NCBI RefSeq assembly: GCF_963576545.1
Contig: NC_083648.1
Location: 11,976,739-12,040,738 of the forward strand
Length of the DNA stretch: 64,000 nucleotides
Source of the DNA: Limanda limanda
Taxonomy: Eukaryota > Chordata > Actinopteri > Pleuronectiformes > Pleuronectidae
Direction: 5' to 3'
Shown: one piece after another, positions 24,510 to 35,770 of the stretch
Layout of the letters: each line of letters begins with the position of its first letter
Numbering within the stretch: the first letter of the stretch is position 1
Program-made: the position numbers and the translations under genes
Notes under the pieces: generated by a model
Told to the model about the DNA's origin: nothing
What the model saw: only the letters and a program-made list of their open reading frames with translations
Database searches by the model: none

Positions 24510-24720
24510 GCTCCACCAAGGAGGCTGTCTGCTTGTCTGTAAGCAAGATACTGAAAATGTCACTTTCTTTCTTTCACTGTTTTCGACATTTTCATTGATT
24601 TCTCAGTGAATCATTAATGGATCTTGAAGAAAGAAATCCGGCATCTTTAGAGGACTGATATCTATGATTTTCTTATATTCGGTGCAGCTTGATTTTAAAT
24701 GGACTCCACTGAGTGCATTC
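24510..24720 (+). repeat. Dispersed repeat family R1, partial copy
   Basis: Has AGCTCCACCAAGGAGGCTGT, TCACTTTCTTTCTTTCACTG, TTTTCATTGATTTCTCAGTG, ATGGATCTTGAAGAAAG and TTAGAGGACTGATATCTATGA, in R1 order. The 3' end is lost. Confidence 0.7.
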
Positions 24721-25693
24721 TGGTCTGTCTCTTATTCGGCAAAAATGTATTACAAGACACACAAATCACTTAAGAGGTACTATTTCATTTTTCTAAAATC
24801 ACTGTTATCGTCACCAACAGTATATCCCACAATTTGTATTATTTATTCTATTAATTTGCATTTGCACAGATAAATCTATTAAAAAGAATCAAAGGAAAAG
24901 CATTGAGTGAAGAACAACTTCCTGAGTTATTACAGTAGTTGAGTAAATGTGCTTCCACCTCGGTGTGTAAAACCTCTGAAGTCTGCTGATTCCTGTTTTT
25001 CTTTTCTTTAATCCACCACTTTAACAAGTACACAGCTATTGTATCTGACAAAAATCTAACACAGTGTAAGTCCCACTTGCAGCACAGCACACAGTTAGTG
25101 TAATACGTCATGAAACTGGAAGAGATGTTTCACAGGCCACTTTCTCCCACTGGTCGATGAGCAGAGAAATGTTCAGCGAAAATGAAATATCGGCGCTGCC
25201 CTCATGTGATTTACCGCACGCGGCTGCAGTGAGAGCTGTTCTGTTCCTGACTGCGTTCTATTCTTTCCTGAGGTCTCACAGGAAATTACAACAAGCCTTT
25301 GTGAATGTTTGTGAGAAGGTGTGAATTGGATGGTTGAAAGCGAGCCAGCTCTCCGGTTCAGTCTTATTGCAGCTTTTCTGCTACAGAACCCGCCGCCCTC
25401 ACTCAGGTATCACTTCCTCCCCCTGTTCTCTTTTGCTTCCTCCTTTATTTCACTGAACATAACAACGAATGACAGCGGAGATGTTCGCAAGACAGAATAA
25501 CACCCGCCATTTGAATCACAGCGAAACCCACAACATACCCTGGCGTGTACCTCGGTCATCTGATCTACTCAGCACCGCGCTCGCTCGCTCACACTAACCT
25601 TGTATATTTCATTTGACCTTCTGACTCTTTAGGTGTCACTTGAAATAAGCAGCTCCATCTCTAGTGCTATTCTTAAACCACGTATACAGCCAA

Positions 25694-25724
25694 AGAGTGA
25701 GAGAGAGGGAGAGATAGAGAGAGG
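25694..25724. repeat. (GA)n-rich tract
   Basis: Imperfect GA dinucleotide run with GGGA and GATA interruptions. Confidence 0.8.
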
Positions 25725-26327
25725 AAACTCATTCGCAGTGTGATGTTTATCTGACATTTTCCACTGGCCCGTGACTCAGTGCGCTGTGATTGGGAGCAGA
25801 ATCCACCGGGCTGGCAGGGGCCTCTCCCGGCGCCGGCTGCAGGGCACCGCTCACTGGATGCTGCAGTCCTGCATCCGAGCCAGACCTGACAGAATATCAG
25901 GAGGGAATCTGGACCCATCAGCGGTGCCAAGTTCCTGCGTCTGCATCGCGTGTCTGTTTTTGGGATCGTTCCCACGCATCTGTACGTTCGTTTGTCCTGC
26001 TGCGTGCACACTGCGGCGTTTTAACTATGGGCCAAAATGGCTGCTTTTCTCTTAATTAATAATTCAAATCATCAAAAAGACTCCCCCAACCCCCATCCCA
26101 TAAAAAAAATCCTGAGCGCTGTGCTGTGAGACAGTAATTAACGTGCTGGAAAGATTATGGGAATCCGTAAATAAGGTGGGGGGGGGGACGCACAGTGCAC
26201 TGCACAAAGTCCATCTACCTCCTGCACAGCAACCTGCCCCAGTGTGGAGAGATGCTGACAAGTCTGAGCTTCAGCTTTAAAGTTACAGAACCATGATAAT
26301 TACGCCTACATTTCAGCTTCCATTCAA

Positions 26328-27062
26328 ACAGCGGGGGAGGAGGTACTCAAACATTTTAGTGGAAGTACTAATATATACTGTACACACAAATGTCCTCAAC
26401 TAAAAGTTAATGTAACACATTCACTTTCCTATTTGAGTAAAAGTAAGTGCTTGCTTTTAAAATAACACTTTTCAATACACACACAAAGTGTCCCTCTTTT
26501 AAATATGGCTGAGGCTGAATCCATAAAACTAAGATTTAGTTTTCAAACAGCGTTTTCAAACTAAAACGATCTCTGTGTTTTGGCTCGGTTTCAGATTGAA
26601 TCTCCGTCCATACTATTGCCTGACAATGCATTCCACTCACGTACACTGTGCGTGCACATGTTGTTTGCACAGGACGTCAGTTGCAGAAAGAGCTGAGCCT
26701 CAAGTGAGAAAACAAACAAGGAACAGCAGCTGTGAGCAAAGACAAACGGGTCAGAAACATCTGGAATTCATGAACCCATGTCGCATTCTACACTAGTACG
26801 CGGTTTTATTCCAGAAAGGAGTCATGTGATGGGAGCTTGACCAATCAGCGAAGGCTACATCCTAAATAAAAAGGTTAAAATGTTCCCGGCATTGTTTCCA
26901 AACTTCTCTCCACCCCTTCTCGTTATTGATCATTATTAAAAATATCTGTGAAAAAATGGGAAGACGTCACGTAAACATTGTAAAAAAAGTATTGGAGTTA
27001 GAAAAAAAAAAACTTGACTGTCTAGTATTGTAGTAAATGTACTTGGTTACATGCCACCACTG
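26328..27062 (+). repeat. Dispersed fish repeat of the AAGTACTC/ACTTAGTTAC type
   Basis: The left end GAGGAGGTACTCAAACATTT, then AGTGGAAGTACTAATAT and TGAGTAAAAGTAAGTG, and the right end GTAAATGTACTTGGTTACAT followed by GCCACCACTG, match the two ends of a very common teleost repeat. The interior (about 26470-26980) is not recognisable, so this may be a diverged full-length copy or two fragments. Confidence 0.5.
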
Positions 27063-28412
27063 CATTCAAACTCTTCAGATCCTCTCTCTGCTGGTTTGAG
27101 GCCTGTTTAATGACGGGTAGTGAGTAGCTATCCTGAGACGACTTAATCAAACAAAATGTGTAAAAAAAAAATCCATATCCCTTTTTCCCTCTTTTAAAAA
27201 TTTCAGCCACAAAAGTCGCCTCTCCTCCTCCTCCTCCTCCTCTTCCTGCTGCTGCTGCTCAGCCGACACGTCTCTGAGAGATGGATTGCGTAGGTTGATA
27301 TGTGCTTTAGCGCCTCGGTGATGTGCACAGAGCGAGGACGGCTGCAGCACAGGAGCCACCTTGATGAAACTCTGAGTGGCAGCGTAATGGCCAGGTGCGC
27401 CCTGAAACAGCCGGCGTGATGGCACTCCTCCATATTCAATATTTCAAATTCATTCATGTTGCACGGGCGGAGGGCCGACACATCATGTCACATCCACCTG
27501 CCGACTTACTTCAAGTTTTACACCACACTGGTTACTTTAACAACTCTTTCACCAAATGTTTGAAAAAAAAAAGAAAGAAAGATTTAATGATTCCAGATGC
27601 TGCGCACTAATGTGTTCAGTAACTGTATATGCTGTGTGGCTTTTAGAGCATCTCCATGACCATATTAAGATATCTCAGAGCAGCCAGAGCAGCAATTGCA
27701 AAATAAACATTTTGGGAAGGATATTCCCTCGTCCCTTGATTCATTGCAGCTTTTAAGCACTTTGGGTCATTGCCTTTGCAAACCACAAGGCCTCCTCTAA
27801 TCAAAGCCACATGTCGACCGCGGGCTGGGTCTGGTCCCCAAAATCAGCAGTGCTAACAATCCATAGCATTAGCCTTGACACTTTTCCCATCAGCTCGCTC
27901 TAATGTGTTAGTCTGCCTTCAGAAGAAGGTCCTCAGATGATTTTTCACAGCAATGAACAGAACGTCTCCCCCTCCTTCCTTCACGCCTGCCTCTTTTCTT
28001 CCCTCGCTCTCTGCGGACACAATTTACCGGACCACATCCGCACAGCGCTGCCTGCCTACACTCTGTGTCTGTGAATGTAAATTGCAGTGTGAGTCAATGA
28101 TGAATAGACAATACAGACATCGGCCTATGCAGCCGTCTCTCCTGTGAGGAGTGTTCAGAGGGGGGATGATCAAAGGGGAGTTATGGATGCACAATGGCCT
28201 CAGCCGGTGACAACAGAGAAATAATAAATTGCAGCAGTGGAGTGAGTGAGTAAAGTGCTGCGGCTCGTTTTTATATGAGAACACGATGAAACCACCAAGA
28301 AAGATCCAAGATTTACTACAGGCACATGTGATACAATTTTTAATCAAGGATAAAGAATGTTATTATTATAGCATAGAACAATTTCAAATAACTAAAGTTT
28401 TGTTAATAACAA
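27063..28412. other. Intergenic, unique-looking
   Basis: Holds a (TCC)n/(CTG)4 tract at 27222-27259. The block 27590-27930 is complex and repeat-free. No gene recognised. Confidence 0.45.
27222..27259. repeat. (TCC)n followed by (CTG)4
   Basis: About eight TCC units pass into four CTG units. Confidence 0.85.
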
Positions 28413-28535
28413 GCGGCTGTGGCTCAGGCGTTAGAGCAGGTCGGCCACTAACCAGAGGGATGCTGGTTGGATCCCTGACAGTCTGCCAAAGTGTCCTTGG
28501 GCAAAACTCCAAACCCTAAATTGCCTCTGACGGCT
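28413..28535 (+). mobile_element. tRNA-derived SINE
   Basis: A-box-like TGGCTCAGGCG (28420-28430) and B-box GGTTGGATCCC (28465-28475) are spaced as in a tRNA gene. They are followed by AAGTGTCCTTGGGCAAAACTCC and TTGCCTCTGACGGCTG, a tRNA-unrelated body I recognise from a widespread fish SINE. No intact tRNA cloverleaf. Confidence 0.8.
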
Positions 28536-29904
28536 GCTTCCTTAGAGAAAAGTATTACAACACACACATGTGATAGATTTAGATAATGTTCCTCTGACTA
28601 TCATCCTGGGTTTGAAAGGCCGTAAAAAATAAAACAGGACTTCCCTAATGAAAGAATAAAACAGAACTTAAGGCATGACTAAAACTAAATTAACAAAGAC
28701 CTAAACTCTTACAATGTTCACAACTGATGTTTTTACAGAGTAAAATCTGTTTCCAATCTATAAAAATGTAGAATTTATGTTGCTGTAATTGAAATATACA
28801 AAATATTTTACTCTGGCCGAACAAAACATAAACAAAGACCTAGTTTCAACATGTAATGAAGCAGCGTGGGATCATGAGAGTTTCTGAAAAAGACGTAACG
28901 GTGTGAACATTGTTGGAAACATGTTGGATAACGATCCAATACAATATAGAACATAGATCTTGTAGTGTTTCGACATTTCATTGAAGATTTTTTCCTTATT
29001 TAAGACGGCTGACATGCAGAGTCCACTTAGAAAACATGACTAATGTATAAAATGTGTGGACAGCCTCAGCTTTCTGCCTTCAGGTTCCACACAGTCGAGT
29101 GTCCACTGCTGTGGAGAGTTGTTTCATCTCAACTGACATGCACTCGGTTCCCTCCCATGTCGCCTAATGGTGTTCACAGTGTTTTTATATTTTCCTTTTC
29201 TGTTTTATTGATTTATTTATTTTGGAAGCCGCGATGACAGAAATTCTGTGATATGATCAGAAGGCCCAGGGAAGCCCTGGCTCTTGCAGCATTAATCACG
29301 GCGGTGAGGGAGGGTTGTTGGATTGCCTTTGTCCCCGGCTCGGGTGTAATCAAAGGGTCAGGCCTTGTTGTTCACAGCCCGAGACACAGCGCTTAATGAG
29401 GATGTTGTGCACTGGCTGCCTCACTCACACTAACCCTGCGCTGATTACAGCATTTTGTTTCCCAGTTTTCACTGATCTCTGATGCTATAGACGTCTGATT
29501 GTTAGACTGCTGGATCCAAACACCTTGATATTTATCGTATGGTGCAAGAAGTCTTTTATGTACAAATACAACAACAAATTTTAAAGAAAATGTCGAAAAA
29601 TATCAAACCTCCTGTGGATAAACTGATCATTATGATAATCAAACCAGGAACAATAATGGAAGCTAAAGTTAAAAACCAGAATGCAAGGCTTTGTGACTCA
29701 TGGGCAATAAATAGCCACAGCAACATGGTCTTCTTATAGAATCTGACGTTTTTTTATTTAACTCACATCACTTCAGAAACAAGCGAGCAACATCAGACAG
29801 ATTCAATTACTGTATACACGACCTGCTCTTCTGATTGAAATAGACATTCACACAAAACACTAATTGCTATGTGGTTTATTTCTTATGACCTCTGCCTTTG
29901 GTTA
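28536..29904. other. Intergenic, no gene seen
   Basis: AT-rich at 28540-28930. The block 29230-29470 is complex and repeat-poor. No recognisable coding sequence. Confidence 0.45.
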
Positions 29905-30236
29905 TCAGCTCCACCACGGCTAGTTAGTTTGTTAATTAGCAAGATTACACGAAAACTGCAAGACAAATTACCACGAAACCTTATGGAAGGCTGCAGTTTG
30001 GATCAGGAAAGAACCAATGCTGCAGAATTTCGGGTGCGGCTCAGGATCAGGAGGCGGATGCAGGATTTTTTGTATCACTCTCTGCAACACTGTTTTTCAA
30101 TATTGTTGTTGTTTTCTCAGGGAAAATGTTGATTGAAATCTGACATATTTAGGGGACTGATATTAAGGAGTGTGTGCAATTCAGTGTGGATCAAAATAAA
30201 AATCTGGATCTAGTAAATTCAAATGTGGATTCATCA
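29905..30236 (+). repeat. Dispersed repeat family R1, near-full copy
   Basis: Runs from AGCTCCACCACGGCTAG through GATTACACGAAAACTGCAAG, CGGATGCAGGATTTTTTGTA, TATTTAGGGGACTGATATTA, GTGTGCAATTCAGTGTGGATC and AATCTGGATCTAGTAAATTC. It stops where a tRNA-derived SINE begins. The most complete + strand copy in the window. Confidence 0.8.
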
Positions 30237-30440
30237 GAGTACTGCTGTGGCTTAGGAGGGAGAGGGTCGTCCACTCAGTGGTTCGATCCCATCCCTGCTC
30301 CTCCAGTCGGGATTCTGAATTATCCTCGAGAAATACTGAAGCCCAAACTGCCCCCTGACAGCTGTGCCTACAGTGAACCAGAGTGTGTGTGTGAATGGTT
30401 GAATGTGACTTGTACTGTAAAAGTCCAATAGAAAAAAGAA
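30237..30440 (+). mobile_element. tRNA-derived SINE, second copy
   Basis: A-box-like TGGCTTAGGAGG (30248-30259) and perfect B-box GGTTCGATCCC (30280-30290), then CTGCCCCCTGACAGCTGTGCC and GTGTGTGTGAATGG, all shared with the family copy at 28413. Spacing between the boxes is shorter than in the first copy, indicating a deletion. It abuts the 3' side of an R1 copy. Confidence 0.8.
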
Positions 30441-30943
30441 TTCCTGCAGTTGATCCACTGTAGCACAGATGGTGGAGTTTGATATCAAATCAATGTAAAT
30501 TGAGCCCAGGCTGAAAGCTGGCACAACATGGCTGCTTGGAATTCTCGGCGGGTGCCACGAAATCGCCGCCTATGGCTGCGCCGCTCATCTGCTCAGACGG
30601 CTGGAGCACTTGCCGCTTCCACTGCTGCCGAGAGTTCAGCCATGTGGTTTCAGGGTGACATTGAGGAGGGAGTAATGGTTCTTTGCGGAGGACACAATAC
30701 TGTTTGCCTCTTGTTTTCTGCTGAGGTCTCCATGTGCATGTGTTGGTTGTCCTTTCCGTCGCCTCTCAAACACGCACAGCTTCGGTTCTGTGCCGTAGCA
30801 GTTTGAGATCAAATTCCATCAGATGGTTTTCTGCTGAGATGGCAGAGATCAGTGCTTTGCATCAACAAGCACCTCACGTCATCAAACTGCTTCCTGCCTG
30901 CATGGGCTAATATGCTTGTGTCATTCTGTTCCATGTTCCAGTA

Positions 30944-30948
<5 letters not shown>

Positions 30949-30983
<35 letters not shown>
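30949..30983. repeat. (GT)17 microsatellite
   Basis: Uninterrupted GT dinucleotides. Confidence 0.95.
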
Positions 30984-30984
<1 letters not shown>

Positions 30985-32556
30985 CAATAACAGAAACTCA
31001 GCAGGCTGCCGACACTGCTGACAGCAGATCTGCTCCTAGGCGATGTCTCCCAGTTTATTCTACGTAAACTGCTGCCTGTTTGTGCTAACAACAACCAGCA
31101 TGCACACGTTTTGGCTGGGAGGGACCAGGGCCCTGCACACAGATAAAACATATTACCTGTCATTCCCATAACAGAAAGTGTACATTTCTCCAGGGAGATT
31201 CCACTGCATCCAGCCATCCATCTATTTTTTTTTTTTACAGCAGCTTAACACGTTTAGGGTCCCGATAGAGTTGGATCCCTCTCCCAGCATGCACTGGCCT
31301 GAAGTGATGTATATACCCTGGACAGGTCTATCACAAGGCTCTAAAAATATATACAGGTCAAAAATAAAAATAGCCGCTGACATCTGAGATACATACAGTG
31401 ATATTAAACGTATGGTAAACACACAGACTTCACAGTATCCTCCAGCACTGCAGTACATCCCTTAAATACTGTGTCAGTCCAATATGGTGAAATTGAAATT
31501 ATCAAAATGACTAAGTTGCAATTTTGACCCTTGGTTTGTCGAAGTTGTTTGTCGAACTGCTGTAGTTTATCAACTCATTAAACTCATTCCACAGTTTATT
31601 ATCTCGTTCCACATACTGGAGTGACACTGCCCCACCCCCCACTGATGCCCCCACTGAACTGATGATTAGATAAACAGTTTGTGAGATGTGTTACACCTTC
31701 AGGCAGACGGACGGTAATGGAATTGGTTGTAGATGCTTTATATGTTAGCATTTCCTAAAACCTTCCTCAACTGAAACAATCGCCCGTTATACTTCCCTTA
31801 CAAAGTCCATAGTGATGATACAGAAATGTTGTATTTAACTGTTTAAGCTAGAAAATGTATTATATACAATCAAGACATTGGAAAGTGATGCCAGGGCTCG
31901 CTGGTTTGTGCAGGAATGAGCAGCTGAGCACAAAATGAGTATCCTCTCCCATTTCTCAGAGTTAATATAAATACCATGCATCCCCGAAGGCATGGTCAGA
32001 TAAACAATTATTTTAGATTTATGTGAAGTTGTTTGTTTTTATTTATTTATTTCCCCCCACCCGCCTCACATTGTTAAAAGCTCCATATGCTCACAGAGTC
32101 CCGGCGGCTACGAGGCCGATGGATCTCAGTAGTCGCACGTCATCCTGGGCAGGATGTCGGAGATATTAAGCTAATGAGCATAATTATAATGGTAATGGCC
32201 TCACCATTGTACAGTGTTATTAAAGGTTCAGTGTTCTATTAAGTCTGACCTCCATTACTCTCCGTTTTACTTCTTCCCTCGCTCTGTTTCACCTCCTACT
32301 GTCTGTGTCCATGCAGATTGTGCGCACCACACACATACATGTTTTAATAATGAACTTTTGCATACATACATGTAGGTGGGTGGTGGGCGGATATGTAATC
32401 ATTCCCAAGTTGTACCCTCGGTGACCCGTCGTACTAATATGGCCATTAAGGAGAGTTATTGGGACCACATGGCAGCCCTAATGATTCTTGGGGAATGCAA
32501 ATGTGTAAAAATGCATCACCAGTTTATTAACATGCACCGAGGAGCGGCACTTACAA

Positions 32557-32608
32557 ACACACACATGCATGCGCACACGCACACACACACACAGACACAC
32601 ACACACAC
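32557..32608. repeat. Compound (CA)n microsatellite
   Basis: CA dinucleotides interrupted by TGCATGCG and GACA units. Confidence 0.9.
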
Positions 32609-34504
32609 TTAAATCTCTATCAAGTGATACATTTGATTACGCTGAATCAAAGGACTTTACTCGTGTAATGTGATGAGGTGTCTTCATTAACTTGTACGGC
32701 TAATCAGTGGAAAGTTGAAAGGATTTAGGCGATCATGAAAACAAACTCTACTGGTGATACAATTTAAAACTGTTTTCTTTTGCAGTATTCCATGTTTTTA
32801 CAACTCTTATAGAGAGTTTAGTATTGATTATTTTATAGAAAATAAAATATGTTTGTAGCTTATGCTTGTAAATAAGAAAAGGCATCAGACAAAGAAATAA
32901 AAAGCATATGTCAACTTTTATTCTTCTTTAAGTTCATGTGTGTCTCATTGGTGATGCTTATTCATTTTTCTTGTATTCTCTATCAGTGACAGAAAATAAA
33001 AGCCACATAAATCTGCATTATGAGCCACATGATCTCTGATATTTGCATCGGCGTCAGCCACCGAGAAACTACTGGTGGACCGCTAATATGCAGATACACA
33101 TGGATTCTCAGGAAATGATGCATCATGCCTTTGTGTAATTGTACCTAATAGATAACATCTGCTGTATTAACATGCTAATGTAGACATGAGATTTCCTTCC
33201 TCTGCTGCTTCACCATAAAACCTTTTCAACTGATGAAACATCCAAGGTCTCTTATTGTGAAGCAGCTGCAGGAAATGCAAAGACTTTGTTACCGCAGTTA
33301 ACTCTAAATGCAAACTTTCTTCAAAAATGTGTCTGTAAAAATAGATAAAAGCCTTTTTTGGTCTTTGTTTGGCAGAAATACGTCAGGAACAAGATGCAGT
33401 GATGAAGAAGTGCAGGAACACAACTCTGGAGAAAGGTGTTGTGTGGATAACTGGTCTCTTTGTGTGTGATATATAATTGTGGTTGCATTAATAATGGACT
33501 TAACAGTTTACACTCAGAAAAACATTCTTTAGTTTGTGCTGTAAATGCAGACAAGTTACTTTTCTGGTGTATTTCTGACAAAGTTGTGTCAAGTTGTGTT
33601 TGCTACCTTCTGAATACTATGAGTTGTGGTATCAAAGCGCATCGACTGATACCACAGTGACCACAGGTGCCACTGAACTGGCCTTGAAATAAATCTTGAA
33701 TATTACAACCTTGAAAAAAAATCTACTCCTGCCTTGATATATTTGTAGCTGTTCACATCTTTTAGGTCTAAAAACTGACCCAAATCCCAGTATTATGTTC
33801 TCAGGGGTTCATGGACCGAACCAGGGATGAAATGTGAGCAAATATTGGGCTTAAAATATTTGACAGGTAGGAAAAAACAGATTCCAGTGGGAGGCCTGTG
33901 GTGGAGCTGCCAGTTTTCCATGAAAACTTTAGCCCAGAGCACTGGATAAGCTGGAGGTGTACCAGTGAGTTTGTGTTGGACGCTCTCTCCTCTCTGGTGG
34001 TAAACATTTAAAGCAGGTTTAAGAGACATTCATTAACGTACCGCAGCACATGACAGACTCTCCTCAGGGACGTGTTATGCGTGCGCTTAAATTTCATGTT
34101 TAATTCATCATCAGACTGGAGGCAGTATGGAACACGGCCGTCAACACAATGCAGAAACTACAAACAGATCAAATTGGAAGCCAAATCGATTGTGTTACAT
34201 TCCAGAGAGTAACTGCTAAAGATCAAAAAAAAAAGGAGAAAAATGATAACTCACCACACGTTGACTTTTTATAAAGTGCCCAAAAACTTCATGTGTCAGA
34301 ACACTTATGATTTATGAAGCCTTCACTGTATTGGTCCAGTATAGTTCATGACAGCTGACAAAGCCATTAATCATGTGATGTGTATCCTGCACTTCCCATG
34401 GGGCTGATCTACTGTCATTGATCATTTTTATGTCAACAACATCGGGCCCTGAGACACAGCCTGGAGATATTAAACTTTAAATAAAGATGATGGGGACATT
34501 TCCT

Positions 34505-34625
34505 ACCGTGGCTTGGTGGTATACGGACTACTACGACTTATAGCCGGGCCCTTGTGTTACATAGCAGGTCGTCTGGGTCTGAGTCACCTCCCCTGTGAGT
34601 CTTGGTCACTCGCAGTCAGCCGACA
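34505..34625 (+). mobile_element. Possible diverged tRNA-derived SINE
   Basis: GTGGCTTGGTGGTATACGGA resembles a tRNA A-box region, and GGGTCTGAGTCACC, ~65 bases later, resembles a B-box. No shared tail with the other SINE copies was found. Confidence 0.3.
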
Positions 34626-35095
34626 TAATCTGTCGTCAGATTAACCTGGATGTTCACTGATGTAGTAAATATGAAAACGCATCAGTCGGCACTTTCATCT
34701 TAATTAAAGATGGGGACCCTGATTCCAGGCAGATTAGATGGAGGTGACTCGATGGAACACATCACATTTGTCACACCCCTCTCGTCAGGCAACTTACATC
34801 AGCAGCAAAAAAAACAACAAAAACACAGTGTGAAAGATAGAATAGCAGCAAAATAATGATACTGATCTTTGCTGCTCGACGTGTTTATCTCTGTGGACCA
34901 TAGTAGGATCATAGATTACATATAGAGACGCCGACGTATTGAGATTCTGTGGTCATTCGGGGCCGGAGTCTGCACAGTGGTGGTCGGAGGAAGGAGCCGC
35001 GGTATCAAGGTTCCACTGATTCGTTGCTCCACTCCATTTTTACATCTTCAAATCACTAACCATAGTATTTTATTGATTCTTTAAAAATGATTGTT

Positions 35096-35272
35096 TATGA
35101 CCTTTTCCCTTGTATTACTGTATATATATACATATATGCATATTTATTTCATTCTTATTTTTTCTTTCAATGTATTTACTCTTCATTGTACCCTCGGCAC
35201 CATTGTAAATGAGGGTCTTATTCCTCAATGTGTTTTCCGAGGCTTAAATAAATAATCAATCTTCAAATAACT
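35096..35272 (+). repeat. LINE-like 3' tail
   Basis: AT-rich run ending in GGCACCATTGTAAATGAGGG, then CTTATTCCTCAATGTGTTTTC and TTAAATAAATAA. This matches the 3' terminus of a common fish non-LTR element as I remember it. No ORF remains. Confidence 0.5.
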
Positions 35273-35349
35273 GATCAAAACCAAACTTACAGGGGAACTT
35301 AACATCATTGTAATGAGAACTAACTAAAGTGACAGAAACTACTTTGTTC

Positions 35350-35485
35350 TTTGAATTTTTAGTGGGATTCACGCCCCATCCACTAAGAAGGAGTGGGCAG
35401 GATCTATGACCTACACAAGGGGGAGTGATCAAGACGCTTTGGCTTCACTGTTGAGGGGCTGTCATGTCATCCATCTTGATTTACA
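35350..35485 (-). repeat. Dispersed repeat family R2, reverse copy
   Basis: GCCCCATCCACTAAGAAGGAG, GTGATCAAGACGCTTTGGCT and GTCATGTCATCCATCTTGAT are the reverse complement of words in the + strand R2 copies at 41175, 42334 and 44299 (TATAAAGATGGACGACATGAC and similar). Confidence 0.7.
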
Positions 35486-35592
35486 TGCTTTACAAATTGC
35501 TCCAAAGAGTCATTTGTCCAAATCAAATATGAATTCCCTGAACATAGAAGCGAAAGTAGCTAAGTACTGTTGCAATAAAATGAATCAGCTCA

Positions 35593-35770
35593 TGCTAGTT
35601 TGCACTGTTGCCTCACATCAAGCATGTTCTGGGTTTGAGTCTTTCTGTGTAGACTTGGCTTGTTCTCCCGTGTCCGTGTGCGTTTTCTCCGAGTCAAGCC
35701 AGGTCGATTTTGTTTGTATAGCACATTTCATACATGTAAACTCAGTGTGCTTTAGGGTCGTTAGGTCAGG
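35593..35770 (+). mobile_element. tRNA-derived SINE of a second family, partial
   Basis: GCACTGTTGCCTCACATCAAG, B-box-like GGGTTTGAGTC (35631-35641), CTTTCTGTGTAGACTTGGC, TGTTCTCCCGTGTCCGTGTG and GTTTTCTCCGAGTC give the familiar order of a fish SINE. It continues into TTTGTATAGCACATTTCATACA, another fish repeat signature. The 5' A-box part is missing. Confidence 0.7.

Larger units (their letters stand above)
24166..26327. other. Intergenic with one partial R1 copy
   Basis: An R1 fragment lies at about 24510-24720. The GA-rich run 25694-25724 is simple sequence. The rest is unique-looking; the sequence 25100-25600 is complex. No gene recognised. Confidence 0.45.
30441..34504. other. Intergenic, mostly unique, microsatellites
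   Basis: Two dinucleotide arrays (30949-30983 and 32557-32608), a T11 run near 31227, and a small hairpin at 33625-33656. The blocks 32090-32230 and 32620-33310 are complex and repeat-poor. No gene recognised. Confidence 0.45.

Noticed and set aside
28413..28490. Possible functional tRNA gene
   Set aside because: A- and B-box words are present, but there is no cloverleaf or acceptor stem, and a SINE body follows.
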